Assembly: GCA_047617105.1 (NCBI GenBank)
Contig: JBLGCB010000007.1
Location: 1 to 50,315 of the forward strand
Direction of reading: 5' to 3'
DNA length: 50,315 nt
Source: JABSOG01 sp047617105
Lineage (GTDB): Bacteria; Pseudomonadota; Gammaproteobacteria; Enterobacterales; Alteromonadaceae
In this document: one piece after another, positions 42,201 through 49,792 of the stretch
How the letters are laid out: each line of letters opens with the position of its first letter
How positions within the stretch are numbered: position 1 is the stretch's first letter
The notes under the pieces: generated by a model
What the model was told of the DNA's origin: nothing
What the model saw: the letters and a program-made list of their open reading frames with translations, nothing else
The model's database searches: none
Translations under genes and position numbers: made by a program

Positions 42201-42668
42201 AATCTGGTGAAAACCAAATATCTCGAAGTGGCGGTATTTACCACCCATTTTGACGACGATCCGCATTTGTTGTGTTATCCAGCCCAATTGAATCAAGTCT
42301 TTATGAACTTAATCGTCAATGCGTGTGATGCGATTGAAGAAAAGCAAGCGCAGCAAGGCTCACAAGTGTTGGGCAAACTGGTGATTGGTTGCCAAGTGGT
42401 GGATGATATGATTGAAATATCGATTAAGGACAATGGTAACGGGATGACCAAAGAGACCAAAAACAAGTTGTTTGAACCGTTTTATACCACCAAAGAAGTG
42501 GGCAAAGGGACCGGATTGGGCTTGTCGATTTCATTTGGTATTGTGCAAAAACACGGCGGTGAGTTGTTGGTTGAATCTGAGCTGGGGATTGGTACAACTT
42601 TTGTACTGCGGTTACAGCACGTTAAGCCTGAAGAGGTGCAATTAGAAACGACACAATCATTGGTTTAG
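39249..42668 (+). CDS. Sensor histidine kinase with double beta-propeller, single kinase module (kinase 3)
   Basis: Protein of 1139 residues. A signal peptide (IIALFFFFYALGAQAS) is followed by 14 propeller blades of the LWxGTxGGLNxYx type, ending with LFFGGNNGFNRFYP. A Y_Y_Y domain (about 715-800) with GWDKDWIYTD and NIPAGDYTLQI and one membrane helix (about 818-838) follow. A coiled coil leads straight into a single kinase module with phosphoacceptor His889 in AGVAHEMNNP and an ATPase with DNGNGM and GTGLGLSISFG. Compared with its neighbours, the first kinase module and the receiver are absent, so this is a classical sensor kinase. No partner response regulator is adjacent, so crosstalk with the receivers of kinases 1, 2 and 4 is a reasonable guess. 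Confidence 0.9.
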   Translation: MRQIIALFFFFYALGAQASTAATRFERLSIQDDLGQTVINSIIQDNKGFLWFATEDGLSRYDGYTFKVFRHHPEDPTSVAHNSIKTLYEDSKGILWVGTYGGGLDWFDATTERFIHYKNDPSNSHSLSNDNVLSIMEDHQGTLWVGTWGGGVNQLDRLSNQFSHYRHIDNDPNSLSHDKVFSIFEDSKDRLWFGTGDGLDKYDRVGRRFSHYGHDSAELTTLHHQVNTIDEDGQGVLWLGTEGGLKKLDGQHFAQMTHQNSDLYNDVGTVLEDSSGRWWIGTRSGLHRYEGSADAAHFAHFQHDAADLYSLSDNHITAMAEDDQGTLWVATADGGLSKLVRQKQDFGHFKHEPKDPNSLSYDGVNALFKDNKGSLWVGTDDGLNLYHDKSQKFSHFQYRADDPNGLSHSSVQTILQDSRGMLWIGTYVGGLNQYNPRTGLFKHFQHSAADARSLSSDTVTSLYEDKQGILWVGTYGGLNQYNPVTEDFVRFSHNTSNPNSLSDDTINVIFEDSDATLWLGTDNGLNQFDATKGDFIRINHQRAASGRLNEAHVLSIVEAPKGTLWVGTYGGLNKFDLATQRFVDYDQHDVLSSSAIYGIVADEHQHLWLSSSEGLYWFNPLTGVVRHYDVDDGVQSNEFSAGAYANSADGELFFGGNNGFNRFYPDKIENNIKAVTVVLLDFLLFNQSVPVQGITDSDSDNDLDKRPFTLEKVIDELTRLTLDYQQNQISFEFAALHFANPMKNQYAYRLEGWDKDWIYTDAENRRATYTNIPAGDYTLQIKAKNKHGNWSEAGKSLEITILPLPWQTFRAKMLYASVLVTLLILFVFIYLQRKKMHYKRALNQNLEAKVAKRTAALEQKNREVIDTQQQLVQSEKMAALGTLTAGVAHEMNNPTNFVNASAQNLEFDLQRFRTYLLQLAGSDANEQILDSFAEHFGSLQAHLDTIKNGTERIRVIVQDLKVFTQLDSAVRKFVSVNELLQSTVNLVKTKYLEVAVFTTHFDDDPHLLCYPAQLNQVFMNLIVNACDAIEEKQAQQGSQVLGKLVIGCQVVDDMIEISIKDNGNGMTKETKNKLFEPFYTTKEVGKGTGLGLSISFGIVQKHGGELLVESELGIGTTFVLRLQHVKPEEVQLETTQSLV

Positions 42669-42759
42669 AGCATTAACGTCCCCCATTCTTCTGGCTTGGG
42701 TATGCTATGCTTATAGGTGACAATCTTTTCTGACCTTGATAAGCGAACCTAACACCCTG

Positions 42760-45700
42760 ATGCGCTTTATTATTATCTTGTTTCTGTTTTTTCTATCTTT
42801 GGCTGCCCAAGCATCAGGACCTGTTGCTCGTTTCGATCGCCTGTCTATTGCTGATGGGTTATCTCAAAATACCGTGTATAGCATCAGCCAAGATAATAAG
42901 GGCTTTATGTGGTTTGCCACCATGGATGGCCTCAATCGTTATGATGGTTACGAATTCAAGGTGTATCGTAATAACCCGACAGACCCCTGGTCGTTATCTG
43001 AAAATAATCTACGTTGCCTTTATCTCGATTCTGGCGGTAACCTGTGGATTGGCACCCTTGGTGGTGGCCTTAATCGCTATGACGCCGACTCTGACAGTTT
43101 TATTCGTTATCAACACGACCCCTCAGACCCCTTCAGCCTCAGCCATAATTCGGTGCGCTCAATCCATGAGGATAATCAAGGTGCGATTTGGGTTGGCACC
43201 CTCAATGGTGGCTTAAATCGCTTAGACCAGAAAACCCAACGCTTTGAACATTTTCGCCACGATGATGCTGACCCCCATAGCCTTAGTCACAATAGCGTGT
43301 TATCGATTCATCAAGATAAAACAGGGATTATATGGATTGGCACTTATGGTGGCGGCCTTGATAAATTTGACCCGCAAACTCAGCGTTTTTCTAATTTCCA
43401 GCATCAACCAGCCAATGGGCATAGCCTAAGTGATAATCGGGTTCGGGTTATTCATGAAGACCGTCATGGCGTGCTTTGGTTGGGGACGAATGGCGGGCTG
43501 AACAGCTTTGATCCTCAGGCTTTTCGCTTTGTTCATTACCGTTATGACGAAGACGACCCGCACAGTTTGAGCCATGATACCATTTGGGCCATTCACGCTG
43601 ATGACAATGAGCAATTATGCGTGGGTACTGAGAACGGTGGCGTGAGCGTGTTTAATCCGCCGAGTGGTCGCTTTACCCGTCATCAGCATCAGGCCGCAGA
43701 CGCCACCAGCCTTAGCCATAATAATATCAGGGCCATCCATAAGGACAATAATGGCGTGATTTGGGTTGGCACCTATACCGGTGGTTTGAACAAATACGAT
43801 CCGCAATGGGCGCGTTTTGGCCACACCAAACATCAGCCTTCAGACCCCCATAGCCTAGGTTACAATAATATTAGAGCGATTTATCAACAACACGAGGGAA
43901 CGCTGTGGATTGGCACTGATGGCGGCGGGTTAAACCGTTTTGATGCCAAAACGCGTCGGTTTAGCAAATATAAACATACGGTGTCGGTGACCAATAGCTT
44001 AAGTAATAATCGGGTTTGGTCCATTCTGCCGGATAAGGATGCGCTGAATCAATTGTGGGTGGGCACTTGGGGAGGTGGGCTGAATAAGTACCATACCAGC
44101 GGGGTCAGTTTTGAACGCATTCGCGCTCATGCCACAGACCGTCGTTATATTGTGTTGTCGATGCTCAAAGACCGTCAGGGCATGTTGTGGTTGGGCGCGT
44201 GGGATGGCGGATTGAGCCGTTTTGATGGCAAGCGCGTTATTACCCAATCGTATCGCCATGACCCACAAGACCCGCATAGCTTGAGCAATGATAAAGTCAC
44301 TTATATTCATCAAGACCGCCAGGGTACCTTATGGCTGGGCACCTATGAAGGCGGACTGAACCGCTTCGATGCCAGCACCGGGCGTTTTAAGCGTTTTATG
44401 CGGCGTAAGTCTGATTCAAACAGCCTCAGCCATAATACCGTCATGACCATTCATGAAGATAAACAAGGGTTATTTTGGATTGGCACCAAAGGCGGGGGAT
44501 TGAATCAATTTGACCCCCAAACCGAGATTTTTCGTCACTATCGTGAAGATGATGGCCTTGCCAATGATTCTGTTTACGGTATTCTTGAAGATCAGTTTGG
44601 CCATTTGTGGCTGAGTACCAACAAGGGGTTGAGTCGCTTTGATCGCCAGACCGAACAATTTAAAAACTATGATGCCAGTGATGGTTTGCAAAGTAATGAG
44701 TTTCATCAGGGCGCTTATTTTAAGGGGGTTGATGGTGAGTTGTTTTTTGGTGGTATCAATGGTTTTAACCGCTTTTATCCTCAAGATATCACCGAGCATC
44801 CGCAGATACCGACCGTGGTGTTGACCGATTTTCTCTTATCTAATCAATCGGTGGCGGTCAAAAATCCATTGGCAAAGACCGTTGAGGATGGTTTTATTCT
44901 CAATAAAGCGATTGAAGCGCTCACGGCGTTAACCCTGACCCATCAGCAAAACCTGGTGTCATTTGAGTTTGCGGCATTAAATGTCAGTAGACCCATGAAA
45001 AGTCACTATGCCTATCAGCTTGAAGGTTGGGATCGGCACTGGATCACCACCGATGCCAAAAATCGACGGGCGACCTATACCAATATTCCTGCGGGCAATT
45101 ATACCTTGCACATCAAAGCGAGTGACCAAAATGGCCACTGGGGTGGACCACAAAAATCGCTGCAAATCACCATACTACCACCGCCGTGGAAAACCCTTTG
45201 GGCCTATTTATTATATGCCAGCGGACTGTTGTTGTTGGCTGGCCTGTTGGTGCGTGCTCAGCGCAATAAATTATTGGCTCAACGACTGAGCATATTGAAT
45301 GAGCAGGCGATGAATCAGCGTTTGAAACAGGTGGATAAACTCAAAGATGAGTTTTTGGCCAATACCTCCCACGAATTACGCACGCCATTAAATGGCATTA
45401 TTGGTCTGGCAGAGTCACTGATGGATGGTGCGGCCGGGCAATTGCCCAATGAGGCCAACCATAATCTTGCTATGGTGGTGGCCAGTGGTAAGCGCTTGTC
45501 TAATTTGGTCAATGATATTCTTGATTTTTCGAAACTGAAAAATCATACCCTCAGCCTCAATACCTGCGCGGTTGACTTATACAGTATGGCCGAGGTGGTG
45601 TTAACCTTGTCACGGCCTTTGATTGACAGCAAAAGAGATAGATTGCGCAGACCGGGCCTTCGTAGCCTAGGCCGGATAAAAAAGGGGCGTAAAAAGTTTC

Positions 45701-47481
45701 GCCCTAAAAAACTGGAACTCATCAATGAGGTGCCTGCTAACTTATCCGCTGCGCTGGCAGACGAAAACCGTTTACAACAAATACTACATAACTTGGTGGG
45801 AAATGCGATTAAGTTTACTGATTCTGGGCAAATTACGGTGTCGGCAGTGGAGCAAGAAAATAGCTTAACCATTAGCGTAAAGGATACTGGTATTGGTATC
45901 GCCGCCGATAAGTTTGGCTCTATTTTTGATTCTTTTGAGCAGCTTGAGGCTCACACTGAACGCACCAGTAGTGGAACTGGCTTGGGATTGGCGGTGAGTC
46001 AGCAACTGGTGGTGTTGCATGGCGGCACCATTTCGGTTGCTTCAGAATTGGGCAAGGGGTCGGTGTTTAGTTTTAGTTTGCCCATCGCCAAAGACTTGCC
46101 CGACCCAGACGCCCAGGCGATTGAATCGGTGGCGCGGTTGCATAATATTCAACATGACAGCCTGTTTGAGAGTGAATTGGGTCACCGGGCGGCACTGATG
46201 CACCAGTCGAATTATGATGGTCATGCATTTCGCATTTTGATTGTCGATGATGAACCGGTTAATCGTTTGGTGTTGCATAATCATTTGTCGTTACAACATT
46301 ATCAGCTGGTCGAGGCGGCGGATGGTGAGCAGGCATTACAGGAAGTGGCTGAAAATGGCCCGTTTGATTTGCTGTTGTTGGATATCATGATGCCGAGAAT
46401 GTCTGGTTATGAGGTGTGTAAAAAGTTGCGCGAGACCCATCCGGTTAATGATTTACCAGTGATTTTTTTAACCGCCAAAAATCAGGTATCAGATTTGGTT
46501 GAATGTTTTGCCGTCGGGGCCAATGATTATTTAACCAAACCGGTGACCAAACATGAACTACTGTCGCGGGTTGAAATTCACCTGAGATTGCTAGACATCA
46601 ATCGCAACTTAGAAGGCAAAGTGGCTGAACGTACCGCAGAGCTGATGCAGAAAAATGCCGAAATTCTCAGTAGAAAACGTGAAATCATCGACACTCAACA
46701 GCAATTGGTGCAATCAGAGAAAATGGCGGCATTAGGCATATTAACGGCGGGTGTGGCCCATGAGATCAACAATCCCACCAACTTTGTCCGTGTTAGTGCG
46801 CAAAACCTCGAAGCTGACTTGCATTGTTTTCAGGAGTTTTTGATCAAACTGGCAGGTGATGAAGCTGATGCCGCGATTATCAAGCGTTTTCGTCAGCGGT
46901 TTAGCGCATTACAAAAGCATCTAGACACCATTGCGGATGGCACCCAACGGATAAAAATCATCGTGCGAGATTTAAGGGCATTTACCCAACTCGATTGTGC
47001 GGCGCAAAAAACGGTGAAACTCACCGATTTGCTGCAATCGACGGTGAACCTAGTGAAAACCAGTTATTTTGATATCACCGAGTTTGTCACTGATTTTAAC
47101 GCGACGCCGGAAGTGCCCTGTTATCCAGCGCAATTGAATCAGGTTTTGATGAATCTTATTGTTAATGCCTGTGATGCCATTAGTGAAAAACAGCAGGCGC
47201 AAAGAGATCAGCAACAATCGCCTGATCACGGCCAAATCACCATCGGCTGTGAAGTAATCGATGATGTTGCCGAGATTGTGATTAAGGACAACGGCAACGG
47301 CATGACGGATGAGACCAAAACCAAGTTATTTGAGCCGTTTTATAGCACCAAAGGGGTGGGCAAAGGCACTGGGTTGGGTTTGTCTATTTCATTTGGCATC
47401 GTGCAAAAACACGGCGGCGAGTTGCTGGTGGAATCTGAGGTTGGGGTGGGGACTTGTTTTAGGGTGAGATTGCCTTTGTGA
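42760..47481 (+). CDS. Hybrid sensor kinase with double beta-propeller, HK-REC-HK (kinase 4)
   Basis: Protein of 1573 residues from ATG 42760, where the signal peptide starts (FIIILFLFFLSLAAQAS). The in-frame TTG at 42736 is rejected. The architecture matches kinase 2: 14 propeller blades, Y_Y_Y, a membrane helix, kinase module 1 (His871 in NTSHELRTP), receiver (Asp1208 in LLDIMMP, switch Lys in TKPVTK) and kinase module 2 (His1334 in AGVAHEINNP, ATPase with DNGNGM and GTGLGLSISFG). One oddity is an insertion of about 25 very basic residues (from SKRDRLRRPG to GRKKFRP, about 45625-45710) between the dimerisation and ATP-binding parts of module 1, absent from kinases 1 and 2. Its stop lies 4 bases from the convergent XRE gene. 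Confidence 0.9.
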   Translation: MRFIIILFLFFLSLAAQASGPVARFDRLSIADGLSQNTVYSISQDNKGFMWFATMDGLNRYDGYEFKVYRNNPTDPWSLSENNLRCLYLDSGGNLWIGTLGGGLNRYDADSDSFIRYQHDPSDPFSLSHNSVRSIHEDNQGAIWVGTLNGGLNRLDQKTQRFEHFRHDDADPHSLSHNSVLSIHQDKTGIIWIGTYGGGLDKFDPQTQRFSNFQHQPANGHSLSDNRVRVIHEDRHGVLWLGTNGGLNSFDPQAFRFVHYRYDEDDPHSLSHDTIWAIHADDNEQLCVGTENGGVSVFNPPSGRFTRHQHQAADATSLSHNNIRAIHKDNNGVIWVGTYTGGLNKYDPQWARFGHTKHQPSDPHSLGYNNIRAIYQQHEGTLWIGTDGGGLNRFDAKTRRFSKYKHTVSVTNSLSNNRVWSILPDKDALNQLWVGTWGGGLNKYHTSGVSFERIRAHATDRRYIVLSMLKDRQGMLWLGAWDGGLSRFDGKRVITQSYRHDPQDPHSLSNDKVTYIHQDRQGTLWLGTYEGGLNRFDASTGRFKRFMRRKSDSNSLSHNTVMTIHEDKQGLFWIGTKGGGLNQFDPQTEIFRHYREDDGLANDSVYGILEDQFGHLWLSTNKGLSRFDRQTEQFKNYDASDGLQSNEFHQGAYFKGVDGELFFGGINGFNRFYPQDITEHPQIPTVVLTDFLLSNQSVAVKNPLAKTVEDGFILNKAIEALTALTLTHQQNLVSFEFAALNVSRPMKSHYAYQLEGWDRHWITTDAKNRRATYTNIPAGNYTLHIKASDQNGHWGGPQKSLQITILPPPWKTLWAYLLYASGLLLLAGLLVRAQRNKLLAQRLSILNEQAMNQRLKQVDKLKDEFLANTSHELRTPLNGIIGLAESLMDGAAGQLPNEANHNLAMVVASGKRLSNLVNDILDFSKLKNHTLSLNTCAVDLYSMAEVVLTLSRPLIDSKRDRLRRPGLRSLGRIKKGRKKFRPKKLELINEVPANLSAALADENRLQQILHNLVGNAIKFTDSGQITVSAVEQENSLTISVKDTGIGIAADKFGSIFDSFEQLEAHTERTSSGTGLGLAVSQQLVVLHGGTISVASELGKGSVFSFSLPIAKDLPDPDAQAIESVARLHNIQHDSLFESELGHRAALMHQSNYDGHAFRILIVDDEPVNRLVLHNHLSLQHYQLVEAADGEQALQEVAENGPFDLLLLDIMMPRMSGYEVCKKLRETHPVNDLPVIFLTAKNQVSDLVECFAVGANDYLTKPVTKHELLSRVEIHLRLLDINRNLEGKVAERTAELMQKNAEILSRKREIIDTQQQLVQSEKMAALGILTAGVAHEINNPTNFVRVSAQNLEADLHCFQEFLIKLAGDEADAAIIKRFRQRFSALQKHLDTIADGTQRIKIIVRDLRAFTQLDCAAQKTVKLTDLLQSTVNLVKTSYFDITEFVTDFNATPEVPCYPAQLNQVLMNLIVNACDAISEKQQAQRDQQQSPDHGQITIGCEVIDDVAEIVIKDNGNGMTDETKTKLFEPFYSTKGVGKGTGLGLSISFGIVQKHGGELLVESEVGVGTCFRVRLPL

Positions 47482-47485
47482 GGGA

Positions 47486-47896
47486 TTAAACCACTTTGCC
47501 GTTGAGATGAATGTTTAATCCACCGAGGATTTTTCGCAATGTACTGGCGTTGGTATTCTGGTAGTTTTCCATTTCATAACGGGCAATTTGTCGTGCGCTG
47601 ACGCCGACTTTACGGCTGAAAGCATCAACACTCATGTGGGCTGCGATCCTGTAACGAATAGGCACAACCATCAGGTCATCCAAAGAGTGTATTTCAATGT
47701 CAGATGGATCACAGTTTTTCAAGCGGTCATATTCTGCGATATTGTGCTGAACTTCTTCAATGAGTTCTCGCAGTTGTGCTTTACTTGCCTGTGCTATGAC
47801 TTCTGGCACCCCTGCTTTTATTGGTGCTGACAATGATGTTGTCAGCGTGGAAAGTTGTTTTTGGGCTGCTGTATATTGTTTGTCGCTGGTGATCAT
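47486..47896 (-). CDS. XRE-type HTH protein, putative antitoxin/repressor
   Basis: Protein of 136 residues. The N-terminal half is helical. The C-terminal part carries a helix-turn-helix (MSVDAFSRKVGVSARQIARY, then TLRKILGGLNIHL), typical of antitoxin-type regulators. The ATG is preceded by AGGAG 7 bases upstream, which lies inside the last codons of the upstream nucleotidyltransferase-like gene; the gap between the two genes is 2 bases. This toxin-first order with a downstream HTH partner is common in toxin-antitoxin pairs. The probable operator is the 22-bp palindrome upstream of the pair. The toxin/antitoxin assignment is inference. Confidence 0.75.
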   Translation of the reverse strand: MITSDKQYTAAQKQLSTLTTSLSAPIKAGVPEVIAQASKAQLRELIEEVQHNIAEYDRLKNCDPSDIEIHSLDDLMVVPIRYRIAAHMSVDAFSRKVGVSARQIARYEMENYQNTNASTLRKILGGLNIHLNGKVV

Positions 47897-47898
47897 TG

Positions 47899-48330
47899 CT
47901 ATGCTCCTAATTTTATGACGATTATTCCTTTCGGTTCACCGTTTCGATTGACTTGGAAAAATTGTGGAAATGGCAGACCGCTATCAGCTTCCATGATATC
48001 GGCAATAAAAAAATCTAACCCATATTTGTTTTTCATTGCTTCCCGGCTGCCAAGAAAAACAGGGTCTAATTCTCTGATGTTTACCGCTGAGGTATATGCC
48101 CAACAACCATCAATATCATTAGGTTCTGTTTTGTCAGTGACAAAGCTACCGTTGAGCCATATTGTACTAACACCAGCTAATTCAAAGCTCGCAACAGCTT
48201 TACGGAGACCTTTCATAAGTAACTTTCTTCGAGCACTGGAAGAACCATAGGTAGCAGCTACTTCATCTAAAGTGGCTAAATGCTCACCTGATGGTAGCTC
48301 TGAATTGGCTTGTAATGCTGGGATACTCAT
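47899..48330 (-). CDS. DUF6932-like nucleotidyltransferase-fold protein, putative toxin
   Basis: Protein of 143 residues. It has the core of a minimal nucleotidyltransferase: WLNGSFVTDKTEPNDIDG, that is GSF followed by DxD, which would bind metal and NTP. Later LDFFIADI may supply the third acidic residue. The family resembles DUF6932. Related small nucleotidyltransferases occur in toxin-antitoxin modules, either as toxin (AbiEii-like) or as antitoxin (MntA-like). Here the partner is an HTH protein, not a HEPN protein, so a toxin role is more likely. No ribosome binding site is seen before the ATG. It is the first gene of the pair. Confidence 0.65.
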   Translation of the reverse strand: MSIPALQANSELPSGEHLATLDEVAATYGSSSARRKLLMKGLRKAVASFELAGVSTIWLNGSFVTDKTEPNDIDGCWAYTSAVNIRELDPVFLGSREAMKNKYGLDFFIADIMEADSGLPFPQFFQVNRNGEPKGIIVIKLGA

Positions 48331-48371
48331 TATTTTTTAATAAGCCTTAGTACTTTGTATATGACTATCAT

Positions 48372-48393
48372 GACATGACTAATTAGTCATGTC
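48372..48393. promoter_or_regulatory. Perfect 22-bp palindrome, candidate operator of the NTase/XRE pair
   Basis: Arms GACATGACTAA and TTAGTCATGTC are perfectly complementary with no spacer, 41 bases upstream of the nucleotidyltransferase-like gene's ATG. An additional half-site-like TATGACTATCATG lies between it and the gene. The location fits an operator overlapping the promoter of an autoregulated pair. Confidence 0.65.
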
Positions 48394-48456
48394 TATGTTG
48401 GTATTGGTTGGTAGTCATTTGGTGTGGGTACAATTTGTTGTGTATTTGGTTGTTCT

Positions 48457-48482
48457 TGCTCGCTTTTGCCACAAAGCGAGCA
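48457..48482. repeat. Hairpin, 10-bp perfect stem
   Basis: TGCTCGCTTT (48457-48466) and AAAGCGAGCA (48473-48482) with a 6-base loop, in the 276-base gap between the nucleotidyltransferase-like and nuclease-like genes. There is no T-run on either side. It may terminate minus-strand transcription from the nuclease-like gene or be part of a small mobile structure. Confidence 0.55.
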
Positions 48483-48606
48483 GGGATAAATTATGCCAAT
48501 ACTAAATTTTGGGTTAACTGGAGTATGGGAAGTAAACTCAGGAGCAGTATTTTTTGGAGCCTTTCAAAATTGACGCCTGCTTGCGACATCCAATTGACTT
48601 GTCATC

Positions 48607-49428
48607 TTAAGTTCGTTTTAAAAATACATGACCTGCAACCTGACACAAAAGCTCATATTCCGGTGAATTATCTGGCACACTATTGTTTATTGTAACCTCA
48701 TGGCACATTATGAGTTGTTTACTTGCTTTGAGGACACCAGGAACGTCAAAAATAACCCCCACTCCCAATGTTCGTTGGTCAACCCTTTCTTGCCAGTACT
48801 TCTTGTACTTTTTAGTAAATGCAAGGTTGTATGCAAATGCTTTTTCTGCAAGATCCTTTGAATCGCTTGCTTCAAGAAGATCCAGCTTTTGATTGACTGT
48901 TTTTGCAATCGAAAGCATTAATAATCCACGAGATTTCGAAGGATCATTTGATTTGACGTAACGCTTATGCAATTGACTCAGCCCAGCTTTGATGCGTTTT
49001 TGAACTTTATTTGATGATTTCAGTCGCTTACACTCAACAAAAAAGTCATAACCATTTATTTGTACTTTGAGGTCTGCGTCATGTCCAAAATCAACTATGT
49101 ATCCGTAACGACAAAATTTCGCTGCTATAGCAAGTTCAAAGCTAAAGTCCCGTCCTGAGCGATCTTTTGAATCGACAACATAAAGCTCATGCCCTTTTAG
49201 TGAGTCACGAAGGCGAGACACTAAATCTGAATCTTTATGCTCATTTAGTCCTTCGTATATGCGAACAAGTTCAGCAACCTCGTACGCCGCATTTACCCAC
49301 GTCTCAAAAGAGTAATGATCGTAAAATCCACCTAAATTATCTGCAAGTTGATACTCAGCCAGTGTTGAAAAAAGAGCTTTATATTGACCAATGCGAGTCT
49401 TCGAGAAACCGATACCTAACAGCTTCAA
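48607..49428 (-). CDS. PD-(D/E)XK nuclease-like protein, probably N-terminally interrupted
   Basis: The frame from TTG 49428 gives 273 residues. A helix FELAIAAKFCRYGYIVDF with an early Glu, then HDADLKVQING and DFFVECKRLKS, forms the pattern E-(x)n-D-(x)n-ExK of restriction-like nucleases. The order of secondary structure is also as expected, but no named family is recognised. The same frame continues upstream without interruption for 16 more codons to TAA at 49477-49479, and six codons beyond that is an ATG (49497). The upstream residues (AASAKLDNVCAWL) look like real protein. The gene therefore seems to start at 49497 with a nonsense codon at position 7, or else it uses a rare start codon. 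A role in defence or DNA processing is inferred from the fold and the nearby recombinase. Confidence 0.5.
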   Translation of the reverse strand: MKLLGIGFSKTRIGQYKALFSTLAEYQLADNLGGFYDHYSFETWVNAAYEVAELVRIYEGLNEHKDSDLVSRLRDSLKGHELYVVDSKDRSGRDFSFELAIAAKFCRYGYIVDFGHDADLKVQINGYDFFVECKRLKSSNKVQKRIKAGLSQLHKRYVKSNDPSKSRGLLMLSIAKTVNQKLDLLEASDSKDLAEKAFAYNLAFTKKYKKYWQERVDQRTLGVGVIFDVPGVLKASKQLIMCHEVTINNSVPDNSPEYELLCQVAGHVFLKRT

Positions 49429-49497
49429 CCAAGCACAGACATTATCAAGTTTTGCTGAAGCCGCAATGAATGTTTCTTAAGAGTATACATGTGTCAT

Positions 49498-49792
49498 TTT
49501 CAGTCCAAGGAGAATCTGTTAGAATTAATGTTATATCTGTACTCAGCAATATCTTTTCAAGGCAACAAATTAAAAAACAGAGTAATGATTACGCAAGCTG
49601 AGAAAGAATAAATCGGATAAAGGATAGTATATTTCGACTTCGAATACTGTTCATCTTCTACTAAAGTTTATCATGCAAACCAGCTTCGAGTATCGCGAGG
49701 GCAATAGTCTGTTTGCTCGCAAAGGGCGAAAAGTGAACGAAAAAAATTCTCCATTCCTAGCGCCCTTGTTTATGATGTAAACCGTATGTATC
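49498..49792. other. Intergenic region, about 295 bp, no gene seen
   Basis: AT-rich stretch between the nuclease-like gene and the recombinase, both leftward. It should contain the promoter of the nuclease-like gene. No attachment site or repeat could be identified with confidence. Confidence 0.5.

Noticed and set aside
45625..45710. Frameshift in kinase 4 at the basic segment
   Set aside because: The frame is the same on both sides and both flanks align with kinase 2, so it is an in-frame insertion.
31110..47481. Regular repeats of about 130 bases suggestive of a repeat array
   Set aside because: They are the codons of beta-propeller blades (LWxGTxGGGLN) inside long open frames, not CRISPR or tandem non-coding repeats.
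48457..48482. attC-like integron recombination site
   Set aside because: The stem is perfect and short, without the bulged bases and the conserved end boxes of attC sites, and the nearby recombinase does not look like an IntI.
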